Assembly: GCA_903915615.1 (NCBI GenBank)
Contig: CAIWTR010000131.1
Location: 1 to 8,398 of the forward strand
Direction: 5' to 3'
Origin: an uncultured Armatimonadota bacterium
GTDB taxonomy: Bacteria > Armatimonadota > Armatimonadia > Armatimonadales > Armatimonadaceae
Length of the DNA stretch: 8,398 bases
Part shown: piece after piece, positions 1-5,662 of the stretch
Layout of the letters: each line of letters starts with the position of its first letter
Position numbering within the stretch: position 1 is the first letter of the stretch
Program-made: the position numbers and the translations under genes
Notes under the pieces: model-generated
The model's database searches: none
What the model was told of the DNA's origin: nothing
What the model saw: only the letters and a program-made list of their open reading frames with translations

Positions 1-837
1 GAGCTTGAACAACTCAAGCCACGTATCCCGCAGATCGAGGAAAAACTTAAGCTCCTCCTCCTCCCGAAAGACCCCGCGGATGACAAGGACATCATCATGG
101 AATTCCGGCCAGGCGCCGGCGGTGATGAAGCCGAGCTTTTCTGTGCTCAGCTAGTCCGTATGTACCTCCGCTATGCAGAGCGCCAAGGCTGGCGTGCGGA
201 AGTTATTTCAAGTCAAGACACTGGCATAGGTGGGATGCGTGAAGCGCAGCTTTCCATTAAGGCAACTGGCGCATACTCCCAGATGAAGTTTGAAGGCGGT
301 GTCCACCGTGTTCAGCGCGTTCCTGTGACCGAGTCAGGTGGGCGTATTCATACATCCACAGCAACCGTCGCCGTGATGCCGGAAGTCGAAGATGTCGAAG
401 TTGATATCCCGGCGAAGGACCTCAAGTTTGACACCTACCTCTCCGCTGGCGCGGGTGGTCAGAACGTCCAGAAGAACGAAACGGCTGTGCGTATCACCCA
501 CCTCCCGACCGGCATGGTGGTTGCGTGTCAGAACCAACGTTCCCAGCTTCAAAACCGTGAGCAAGCCATGCGCGTTCTGCGTGCTCGCCTGTACGAGATG
601 GAGCTGGAAAAGCAAATGGCAGGCATCACTGAGCGCCGCCGTCTTCAGGTTGGCTCCGGTGACCGCTCGGACAAGATCCGTACATATAACTTCCCGCAGG
701 ACCGTCTGACCGATCACCGCATCGGGTACACGCAGTTCGGCCTCGGCCACGTCATGGATGGCGACATCCAAAACCTCATCGATGCGCTGGTCACGACGGA
801 CCAGGCTGACCGCCTCGGTGATGGTGATGGCCTTTAG
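1..837 (+). CDS. prfA: Peptide chain release factor 1 (RF1), 5' end outside window
   Basis: Class I release factor that recognises UAA and UAG in the ribosomal A site and triggers hydrolysis of the peptidyl-tRNA ester. The frame is open from base 1, so the ATG at 97 is internal. The 278 residues present, against about 360 in E. coli RF1, mean roughly 80 N-terminal residues are missing. The conserved block containing GAGGDEAELF is present. The codon-recognition tripeptide is PVT (322-330), the PxT form of RF1, not the SPF of RF2. The catalytic GGQ (454-462) lies in the usual AGAGGQNVQKNE context; its Gln is the residue methylated by PrmC in other bacteria. The C-terminal part with the SDKIRTYNFPQ and DHRIG motifs is complete, and the gene ends in TAG. 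prmC often follows prfA, but here a terminator and a convergent gene follow. Confidence 0.97.
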   Translation, partial: ELEQLKPRIPQIEEKLKLLLLPKDPADDKDIIMEFRPGAGGDEAELFCAQLVRMYLRYAERQGWRAEVISSQDTGIGGMREAQLSIKATGAYSQMKFEGGVHRVQRVPVTESGGRIHTSTATVAVMPEVEDVEVDIPAKDLKFDTYLSAGAGGQNVQKNETAVRITHLPTGMVVACQNQRSQLQNREQAMRVLRARLYEMELEKQMAGITERRRLQVGSGDRSDKIRTYNFPQDRLTDHRIGYTQFGLGHVMDGDIQNLIDALVTTDQADRLGDGDGL

Positions 838-865
838 GCTCCACGTTCGCGTCGTTTAGAAACCG

Positions 866-901
866 AAAGCCTCCATCGGATAACGTCCTGGAGGCTTTTT
901 C
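866..901 (+). terminator. Rho-independent terminator of prfA
   Basis: A perfect 10-bp stem pairs AAAGCCTCCA (866-875) with TGGAGGCTTT (889-898) around a 13-nt loop and runs into a T tract (896-900). It lies 28 bp after the prfA stop. On the minus strand the same stem is followed only by a short T-poor stretch, so it would work less well for the convergent gene, whose stop codon begins at the edge of the T tract. Confidence 0.9.
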
Positions 902-1509
902 TATGCGTTGGCTGATTTGGGTCCCATCCCGACCCGATCACGGAAGCGCTGTGTAAGTCCGGCAACAGCAAGGCCTAAAATCGCACCCGCCAGCACTTGC
1001 GAACCGTAATGCGCATTTGACTCCCAGCGGGAATAACCAATCAGAGCCGCCAAGCCGTAAAACGCAAACCCAAACTTTGGATACTTGTCGGTCAAAATCC
1101 AGGCGAGCATCGTTACAGCGCAGGTGTGCCCACTCGGAAAACCATCCATCCGCTTGCCATCCGGACGCATCCCGAGTGCAAGCTGCCATCCAAAAAGTGC
1201 CGCAATCGCTGGGCTTACGGCGGCCCACTTAGCCAGCAGTGTTGTCCCAACCTTGAAAAACAACACGATGCCTGCCAGCAGCCCCGTCACGCGGAGACAT
1301 TCCAAGAGGCCCTCACGTCGGTGGCCTTTTGGCCGGTTCATCCAGAGTTCCATAATGCCAAGCGTGAGAAACGTATCGTGAACCGGGTGCCCAATCGTTC
1401 CCGCGAGCTTTGCGATTGCAGGGTTACCAGTTTGCGGCAAGAGAATGGATAAGACGGACACCACAAGCATGAGGATGGCATAGGGCAAGTGGCGCTTGGG
1501 GAAAGGCAT
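901..1509 (-). CDS. PAP2-family membrane phosphatase with atypical motifs
   Basis: A 202-residue integral membrane protein of the type 2 phosphatidic acid phosphatase (PAP2) superfamily, whose members dephosphorylate lipid phosphates or undecaprenyl pyrophosphate at the membrane. Hydrophobic segments lie at about 8-25, 72-90, 98-113, 128-140, 146-160 and 170-186. Motif 2 is clear (PSGH, 125-128), as is the SR-x5-H part of motif 3 (S160, R161, H167). Two departures are visible. The usual Asp four residues after the motif 3 His is Gln171 (HYGSQ). Motif 1 keeps only RP (115-116) and has Trp108 where the canonical Lys would be. H128, R161 and H167 remain, so activity is possible, but the substrate cannot be told. 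The ATG at 1509 is the first in frame and has no clear Shine-Dalgarno. The gene converges on prfA and ends in TAG against its terminator. Confidence 0.85.
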   Translation of the reverse strand: MPFPKRHLPYAILMLVVSVLSILLPQTGNPAIAKLAGTIGHPVHDTFLTLGIMELWMNRPKGHRREGLLECLRVTGLLAGIVLFFKVGTTLLAKWAAVSPAIAALFGWQLALGMRPDGKRMDGFPSGHTCAVTMLAWILTDKYPKFGFAFYGLAALIGYSRWESNAHYGSQVLAGAILGLAVAGLTQRFRDRVGMGPKSANA

Positions 1510-1563
1510 GCGTTGATTCTACGCTAACCAATGATTACGACTGTGGATTTAACCGCTGTGCAG

Positions 1564-1592
1564 AGTATAGCCCATACATAGGGCAATGTATA
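1564..1592 (-). promoter_or_regulatory. Candidate sigma70-type promoter for the PAP2 gene
   Basis: Read on the minus strand, TATACA (1587-1592, 4 of 6 to TTGACA) and TATACT (1564-1569, 5 of 6 to TATAAT) are separated by 17 bp. This predicts transcription starting near 1557 and a leader of about 48 nt. The -35 half lies within a 10-bp perfect palindrome, ATGTATACAT (1586-1595), and ATACATA occurs directly repeated at 1574-1580 and 1590-1596, so a regulator could bind here. The rest of the 1510-1631 gap holds nothing else I can name. Confidence 0.4.
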
Positions 1593-1631
1593 CATACTGT
1601 GGGGTATTCAGTGCTACACTTTGAACTGAAG

Positions 1632-1668
1632 TGACTACCCCCTGAAAAAACGTACAACTGAGTTAAGC
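1632..1668 (+). repeat. IS3-family left inverted repeat (IRL)
   Basis: Thirty-seven bases that match the reverse complement of 2869-2905 at 27 positions without gaps. The outer TGACTA, the CCCC run, CGTACAACT and the inner AGTTAAGC are shared. The centre differs: A6 on this side against T5 on the other. The outermost TG/CA is typical of IS3-family ends. Confidence 0.88.
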
Positions 1669-1676
1669 ATGATTCC

Positions 1677-1697
1677 CGAGGTTTGACCTCGAAAGGA
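1677..1697 (+). promoter_or_regulatory. Hairpin and ribosome binding site ahead of orfA
   Basis: CGAGG (1677-1681) and CCTCG (1687-1691) form a 5-bp stem with a TTTGA loop, directly followed by AAAGGA (1692-1697). That Shine-Dalgarno stands 8 nt before the ATG at 1706 but only 2 nt before the GTG at 1700, which favours ATG 1706 as the orfA start. The hairpin does not cover the binding site itself. Whether it limits translation from read-through transcripts, as hairpins do in some other IS elements, is not shown. Confidence 0.5.
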
Positions 1698-1705
1698 TAG
1701 TGCAT

Positions 1706-1993
1706 ATGAAACCAGATCGTCGTTCTTATGATGCAGCCTACAAAGCCGAGGCTGTTCGCTTAGCAGTCGAGCGAAACAATGTCACCTCCGTTGCCCGTGA
1801 TCTTGGTATTGGATCGACAACACTTCAGCGATGGGTGGATCTTGCGAATGAGCATCCTGAAAATCCATTTCCAGGAAATGGAAATGCTCGTGACACCGAA
1901 CTACAGAAGCTTTTGCGTGAAAACCGCCGTCTTCGAGAGGACAATGAGATCCTAAAAAAGGCAGTGGGTATCTTCACCAATGCCCAAAAGTGA
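1706..1993 (+). CDS. IS3-family transposase OrfA (HTH and leucine zipper)
   Basis: A 95-residue DNA-binding half of an IS3 transposase. The N-terminal part (about residues 5-45) is a transposase_8-type helix-turn-helix, with YKAEAVRLAVE leading into the recognition region LGIGSTTLQRWV. The C-terminal part (about 65-90) is an amphipathic leucine-zipper-like helix, LQKLLRENRRLREDNEILKK, which in this family mediates multimerisation. ATG 1706 was chosen over GTG 1700 because of the spacing to AAAGGA. The gene ends in TGA at 1991-1993 and overlaps the orfB GTG by 4 bp (GTGA). A full-length OrfAB transposase needs the -1 frameshift at 1954-1960. Confidence 0.93.
   Translation: MKPDRRSYDAAYKAEAVRLAVERNNVTSVARDLGIGSTTLQRWVDLANEHPENPFPGNGNARDTELQKLLRENRRLREDNEILKKAVGIFTNAQK
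1954..1960 (+). other. Programmed -1 frameshift heptamer A AAA AAG
   Basis: The heptamer is in the correct phase: in the orfA frame AAA (1955-1957) and AAG (1958-1960) encode the two lysines of ILKK. A slip of -1 enters the orfB frame, which is open from here to 2343, so the fused product reads on without interruption until the premature stop. This is the standard IS3-family arrangement. I did not fold the downstream stimulatory region. Confidence 0.8.
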
Positions 1994-2874
1994 AATACAC
2001 AGTCATCCGTGACCTGTCAAAAATGTTTCCCGTTTCAAGGCTCTGCCGTTTGTTTGAGGTCGGTCGAAGCGGCTTTCTTGCATGGATGACACGTGGCCCA
2101 TCAAAGCGTGAGTCTAGCAATGCGGCGCTCATGAAGTCGATCACGGCGTGTCATGTTATGAGTCGAGGAACTTATGGCAGCCATCGAACGTGGGATGAAC
2201 TTCATAAATCGGGCATTGCCTGCAGTGAGAAACGGGTTGCAAGGCTCATGAAAGATGCCGGGATTTGCGGCGTCGTTCGCCGTAAGCATCGGCAAACTCC
2301 ACTTCATGTCCACGCTGCAAGTTATCCAGAGAACTTGCTAGCTTGAAACTTCAAGCCAGAGGCAGCAAACCGAAAATGGGTCACCGACATCACGTACATT
2401 CCAACCGACAAAGGTTGGCTATACCTGTCCGTCGTTATGGATTTGTATTCTCGTAGGATTGTTGGCTGGAGCTTCCACAGCAAACTGGATGCATCAATCG
2501 CAACGCAAGCACTTGCAATGGCGATCAACCAACGAAAGACGACACCTGGGCTACTTGTGCATAGCGACAGAGGAACGCAGTTTACGAGTGATGCATTCCA
2601 AAAAAAGCTTGCAGACAACAAGTTTGTTCAGAGTATGAGTCGGAAAGGAGATTGCTGGGACAATGCGGCAATGGAGAGCCTCTTCGCAACATTGAAACAA
2701 GAGCTGGTTCATCGGGTCAAGTACAAAACCCGACGCTCGGCAATACAAGACAACTTTCAATGGATAGAGACTTGGTACAATCGCCACCGAAGGCATTCAT
2801 TTCTGGGTTACGAGAGCCCGGACAACTTTGAAAAGCCTAGCCTTCAGCCGCAACCGATTACAATAGCCGCTTAA
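1990..2874 (+). pseudogene. IS3-family transposase OrfB, interrupted by an in-frame TGA
   Basis: The catalytic half of the transposase. The first part (1990-2343) carries the HTH_21-like region, with RLCRLFEVGRSGF and YGSHRTWDELHKSG followed by KRVARLMKDAGI. Then a TGA at 2344-2346 stops the frame, and the same frame continues to TAA at 2872-2874 with the rve integrase core. The DDE residues are all present: Asp at 2386-2388 (WVTDITY), Asp at 2566-2568 (HSDRGTQF) and Glu at 2674-2676 (DNAAMES), giving 35 residues between the last two. The stop follows NLLA and precedes NFKPEA, where related proteins usually have Arg or Asp, so a CGA to TGA change is the simplest explanation. An ATG at 2437 lies after the first catalytic Asp, so restarting there would not give an active enzyme. 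The unbroken OrfAB would be about 389 residues, normal for the family. Confidence 0.9.
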
Positions 2875-2905
2875 CTAAGTTGTACGAAAAACTGGGGGCT
2901 AGTCA
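2869..2905 (-). repeat. IS3-family right inverted repeat (IRR)
   Basis: Partner of 1632-1668; read on the minus strand it starts TGACTAGCCCCC. It includes the last codon and stop codon of orfB, a common arrangement in IS3 elements. Confidence 0.88.
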
Positions 2906-2928
2906 TCACCTTTTCACAGGGGGAGTTC

Positions 2929-3474
2929 GTGATCTTGGGAATCCATTCTAGCGGCCTTATACTGGAACATTTCCGAGGTAATTTTGGAGAAGCTGTTCTG
3001 AATGCCGTTCACGATAATCCCAATGCGTATGTTTATCTAGCAACCCTAGATGGGGCTTATCATCCACATGACATCAGAAGAGCATGCGAGTACCAAGTGC
3101 AGCATGGGGGCAGTCGGGCTGATTTTCTGTTAGCATTTTTGGAAAATGCTGTCCCAGTTATACACGCAAGCACGATGACAGATATCCTGGCCAGAATTGG
3201 AACAGGTGATGAGTTTGAGGGCTGGTTCCCTAACTTTTCGGCATTCTCATTTCACACTCGGCAACCAACTCTATCAAACAAAATACAGCTTGCAAGCGTG
3301 GCATTTCCAGAAATGTGGGCATCACGTCATCGAGGGCCAACACCGCCGTTGGAACCAGAAGACGTGAGAGAGTGGATGCGAGCTAACGAGTGTTTTAAGA
3401 TCGTCGCATATGGCGAGATTGTTGGTGTAGTACAATTTAGCAACGGTGACACCGGCGTTAGTCATGAACGATAA
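2929..3474 (+). CDS. Unrecognised hypothetical protein, possibly 5'-truncated by the IS
   Basis: A 181-residue soluble-looking protein with no signal peptide or membrane segment, which I cannot place in a family. It has a mixed composition with many aromatics and histidines (HPHDIRRACEY, WFPNFSAFSFH) and a proline-rich stretch near residue 140 (RHRGPTPPLEPEDV) leading into a short helical segment, DVREWMRANECF. I see no catalytic motif. The GTG start at 2929 has AGGGGGAG just upstream (2918-2925), a plausible binding site with short spacing. The frame is also open back through the IS right end to 2875, so the original start may have been further upstream and removed by the insertion. Coding composition is AT-rich (about 40-45% G+C in the lines counted), unlike the neighbouring recombinase. 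It converges on that gene with 14 bp between the stops. Coding status rests mainly on length and the binding site. Confidence 0.55.
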   Translation: MILGIHSSGLILEHFRGNFGEAVLNAVHDNPNAYVYLATLDGAYHPHDIRRACEYQVQHGGSRADFLLAFLENAVPVIHASTMTDILARIGTGDEFEGWFPNFSAFSFHTRQPTLSNKIQLASVAFPEMWASRHRGPTPPLEPEDVREWMRANECFKIVAYGEIVGVVQFSNGDTGVSHER

Positions 3475-3490
3475 GAGGCTCACCCCCTCT
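3474..3490. terminator. Weak hairpin between convergent genes
   Basis: AGAGG (3474-3478) and CCTCT (3486-3490) make a 5-bp stem with a 7-nt loop exactly between the two converging stop codons. There is no T tract on either strand, so it is at best a weak terminator. Confidence 0.25.
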
Positions 3491-4289
3491 AAGTTATGAT
3501 GGCCGAGTGTGCCCCCAAAGCCGCACCTTCAACGCTTCGAGTGATGACGCCTTGGCCGCGATAGAACGCCTCTCGGTTCAGAACTCTCAAGACTTGGACA
3601 TGGGAGAACTCGACCCCGGCCTTGGTTCGGAAGCCTTGGGCGTTCAGTTCTCCCGCGATCTTTTGAAGCGTCGTTCCCTGATCACGCATGGCAAAGATCA
3701 GCCGGATAGCTTCGGCTTCCTGTTCGATCAGCCGAAGGGTACCCTTACCGGGGTTCCCTCTTTGCCCTTCGGGCCGATAGCCGAGAACACCGTGGCCACC
3801 CGCGAAGGTTCCGTTCTTCCGAACCGATTCACGGCGGCCCGTCTTGGTTCTGGTTGCGATCACCGCCCGCTCATAGTCCGCAAAGGCAGCCAGGATGCGC
3901 CGCATGAGGTCCCCGGTGAACCCTTCTCCCAACGACTCGGACACCGACACCACGCGGGCCTTCGGGGAAAGCTTCCTGTACAGTTGTTCGGCCAAGAGGG
4001 CCTCACGGGCTAGACGATCCATCCGGTAATCAAGCACCCGGCCAACCTTCCCGGCCCTTACGGCTTCACGTAGGGCGGCCAGGCCGGGCCGATCTTCCTT
4101 GGCCCCGGATTCCACGTCTTGGAACCACTGATCAATCTGGATTCCTTGGACGGCGGCATAGGCCACGATGTGCTGACGCTGAACGTCCAGGCCGTTCCCG
4201 TCCTCTTGGCCGTCGGTGGAGACTCTCAAGTATCCAACCACCGCGCCCTTCTCGGACCCTTCACACGTCTGTACACTGTGCCTCTTCAT
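3489..4289 (-). CDS. Serine site-specific recombinase (resolvase plus Recombinase domain)
   Basis: A 266-residue serine recombinase that would cut and rejoin DNA through a phosphoserine link. The catalytic resolvase domain spans about residues 16-155. It has Y20, R22 and the nucleophile S24 in the YLRVSTDGQ signature, D91, R92 and R95 in MDRLAR (equivalent to the active-site arginines of gamma-delta resolvase), and the long E helix with AAFADYERAVIATRTK (134-149). A Recombinase-type DNA-binding region follows (about 165-250: GVLGYRPEG, then EAEAIRLIF, IAGELNAQGF and VLRVLNREAFYRG). The protein stops right after it, without the zinc ribbon and coiled coil of large phage integrases, so it is intermediate in size. 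A second in-frame stop comes two codons after the TAG. The ATG at 4289 has GAGGA about 11 nt and GAAGGG about 1 nt upstream. The gene is GC-rich (60-68% in the lines counted). Its target site and partner element are not evident. Confidence 0.92.
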   Translation of the reverse strand: MKRHSVQTCEGSEKGAVVGYLRVSTDGQEDGNGLDVQRQHIVAYAAVQGIQIDQWFQDVESGAKEDRPGLAALREAVRAGKVGRVLDYRMDRLAREALLAEQLYRKLSPKARVVSVSESLGEGFTGDLMRRILAAFADYERAVIATRTKTGRRESVRKNGTFAGGHGVLGYRPEGQRGNPGKGTLRLIEQEAEAIRLIFAMRDQGTTLQKIAGELNAQGFRTKAGVEFSHVQVLRVLNREAFYRGQGVITRSVEGAALGAHSAIIT

Positions 4290-4318
4290 TCCCTTCTGTT
4301 TCCTCGCGTGTTGTACAC
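4270..4318 (-). repeat. TGTACAC pair flanking the recombinase start
   Basis: TGTACAC occurs at 4270-4276 and 4312-4318, 42 bp apart start to start, on either side of the recombinase start codon. Each contains the palindrome TGTACA. The spacing is close to four helical turns. This could be an operator or part of a recombination site; with only seven matching bases it could also be chance. The remainder of the 4290-4425 gap, which also serves the plus-strand gene at 4426, shows no convincing promoter. Confidence 0.3.
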
Positions 4319-4425
4319 CCGTTTCAACCGCTGAACAAACCTTATCGAGGCTTCATCTGCGCGATTTTGTGGTGATTAATACAACCATGAAACGAAAACT
4401 TTACTGGATAGGCGTATAAAGGTAT

Positions 4426-4929
4426 ATGACATTTCAAGCATTGCTCGTGCGCTTCAAGCAAGGACGTGCGGCTTTTCGTAACCGCATCGGACAGCTGGAC
4501 CCAGCCAAAGCAACCCAAAAGGCGAACCAAACATCCTGGTCGCCCGCTCAAGTCATCGGACATCTGGCTATCGCCGAGCAGTTCTATGTCAACGCCATCG
4601 TCGAAGCCGCTGAACTTGGCATCGAAGGCACACCAACGCAGTCGCTTATGATTCCCATCGGATGTCTGGTCATGAACTGGGGCATCCCTATTCCAAACCC
4701 GCCTGAGATGGAGCCACCATCGGAAATCGACCTCCAAGAGGCACTGCAAGGCTTTGACTCAGCCGGCGCGGCACTTATCAAGTGGATGGAATCCGCTGAG
4801 GATCCTGAGCACAAGGTGATGGCAAAGACTGGGATGCTTGGAAATGTCACCGCGCATCAAATGCTGAAAATGATGGATGCCCACCTCACCTACCATAAGC
4901 GTAAGCTTGAGCGGACACGTGTTATATGA
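4426..4929 (+). CDS. DinB-fold (DinB/YfiT-like) putative metal-dependent protein
   Basis: A 167-residue protein that matches the DinB_2 four-helix pattern. WSPAQVIGHLAIAE (38-51) is the typical second-helix signature with His46, and the final helix has HLTYHKRKLE (153-162), giving H153 and H157 in an HxxxH arrangement. His46, His153 and His157 can supply the metal-binding triad of this superfamily, whose members include thiol S-transferases, some of them mycothiol- or bacillithiol-dependent, and many uncharacterised proteins. The substrate here is unknown. The name does not imply the DinB polymerase. The middle is proline-rich (PIPNPPEMEPP, about 89-99). AAAGG lies at 4418-4422, close to the ATG. 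The gene ends in TGA, 27 bp before the convergent pnuC stop, with no terminator hairpin that I can see between them. Confidence 0.8.
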   Translation: MTFQALLVRFKQGRAAFRNRIGQLDPAKATQKANQTSWSPAQVIGHLAIAEQFYVNAIVEAAELGIEGTPTQSLMIPIGCLVMNWGIPIPNPPEMEPPSEIDLQEALQGFDSAGAALIKWMESAEDPEHKVMAKTGMLGNVTAHQMLKMMDAHLTYHKRKLERTRVI

Positions 4930-4956
4930 AGTTGTAAGCAAGCATTGCGACGGAGA

Positions 4957-5559
4957 CTAGGCCTCACCTTTGGAGACTGACCTACGCCACTCGCGCAAGC
5001 CTCCAACAGCAATCACGGCGAAAATTGCATACAGAATCACCGTCAACCATGCGCCCTTGGTGGCATAGAGGGCGGTGTAAACGACATCCACGACCACCCA
5101 GAGGTGCCACGACTCGATACGTCGCTTCATCATTAATATCTGGGCGGCGATGCTGACGCCGGCGCAGCCGGCATCCCAATACGGGACGTGCGCATCTGTG
5201 TAGCGATCAAACACAAACCCGATTCCGATGCTCGCAACGATGGTCAAAATAGCATACGCGACACGTTCACGCGCCGGCGTCCAGGTGACAGCAAGCTCCG
5301 CTGTCGCATCGGTGGACTTGTCCTTATGCCACGCAATCCATCCAAGCACACTCGTAATGAGAAAAAAGACCTGTAGGGATGCATCCGCGTAGAGCTTGAT
5401 TTGGGTGAAGAAGACTCCGTACGCGATAATGCTAATCAGCCACGCGGGCCAGCACAACACGCTGCGCTTTGCCGTCAGCACCACCCCGGCGATTCCAAAA
5501 ACCGTCCCAAGCCACTCCCAAACCGACATCGCCCGCAGCGCTTCGAGTATCGCATCCAT
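4957..5559 (-). CDS. pnuC: PnuC-type nicotinamide riboside (vitamin) transporter
   Basis: A 200-residue inner membrane transporter that fits PnuC throughout. PnuC proteins facilitate uptake of nicotinamide riboside for NAD synthesis; close relatives PnuT, PnuX and others carry thiamine, riboflavin or deoxynucleosides. Visible family blocks are CWPAWLISIIAYGVFF (36-51), KLYADASLQ (55-63), GWIAWHKDK (73-81), the long conserved stretch around VSIAAQILMMKRRIESWHLW (135-154), and VDVVYTALYATKG (157-169) before the last helix and GLREWRR (187-193). Hydrophobic segments number about seven, as expected, and the tryptophans near the substrate path are retained. Length is normal. No pnuC-linked riboswitch could be recognised in the 103-bp gap to mqnE, so regulation and exact substrate stay open. 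The gene is divergent from mqnE and ends in TAG. Confidence 0.93.
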   Translation of the reverse strand: MDAILEALRAMSVWEWLGTVFGIAGVVLTAKRSVLCWPAWLISIIAYGVFFTQIKLYADASLQVFFLITSVLGWIAWHKDKSTDATAELAVTWTPARERVAYAILTIVASIGIGFVFDRYTDAHVPYWDAGCAGVSIAAQILMMKRRIESWHLWVVVDVVYTALYATKGAWLTVILYAIFAVIAVGGLREWRRSVSKGEA

Positions 5560-5573
5560 GCCAGCAGTCTACC

Positions 5574-5602
5574 TTTTCATGCCGATGTCGGAGCGATGTA
5601 AT
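5574..5602 (+). promoter_or_regulatory. Candidate promoter for mqnE
   Basis: TTTTCA (5574-5579, 4 of 6) and TGTAAT (5597-5602, 5 of 6) are separated by 17 bp, predicting a start near 5609 and a leader of about 54 nt before the ATG at 5663. No equally good promoter is visible for the divergent pnuC in the same gap. Confidence 0.35.
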
Positions 5603-5662
5603 CAACGGGTGGTTAAAGGTAAACTGCTCGTGAAAGTCTTCACAAAGTTAGCTGGAAAACCC

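Larger units (their letters stand above)
1632..2905 (+). mobile_element. IS3-family insertion sequence with nonsense-mutated transposase
   Basis: A 1274-bp element bounded by imperfect inverted repeats that begin TGACTA at both ends. It has the IS3 plan: orfA, an A AAA AAG slippery heptamer and orfB in the -1 frame, with the right repeat overlapping the last codons of orfB. The orfA and orfB sequences look closest to the IS3 group proper, but I could not compare them with a database. No target duplication is seen: the three bases before 1632 are AAG and the three after 2905 are TCA. A premature TGA in orfB predicts that the copy cannot move by itself. Its base composition is AT-richer than the host genes around it. 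Confidence 0.92.

Noticed and set aside
334..771. Minus-strand open frame across prfA
   Set aside because: Antisense shadow of a strongly conserved gene, with no family features.
2344..2346. Reassigned UGA codon (Gly or Trp) rather than a nonsense mutation
   Set aside because: UGA terminates orfA and the genes ending at 4929 and 7825, so recoding is not supported.
2437..2874. Separate gene starting at ATG 2437
   Set aside because: It is the same frame as orfB and would lack the first catalytic Asp at 2386-2388; it is the rest of the broken transposase.
3507..4013. Plus-strand open frame within the recombinase gene
   Set aside because: Antisense shadow caused by high G+C; the minus strand has the full serine recombinase signature.
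1590..4280. Possible attachment-site pair: TACATACTGTG near 1597 and TACACTGTG near 4276
   Set aside because: The match is short and needs a gap, well within chance for this distance.
4387..4419. Ten-codon open frame (MKRKLYWIGV) just before the DinB-fold gene
   Set aside because: Possible leader peptide, but it has no good ribosome binding site and is too short to support without conservation.
5396..5662. Upstream extension of the mqnE frame
   Set aside because: It overlaps pnuC on the other strand, lacks MqnE similarity, and ATG 5663 gives a normal-length enzyme.
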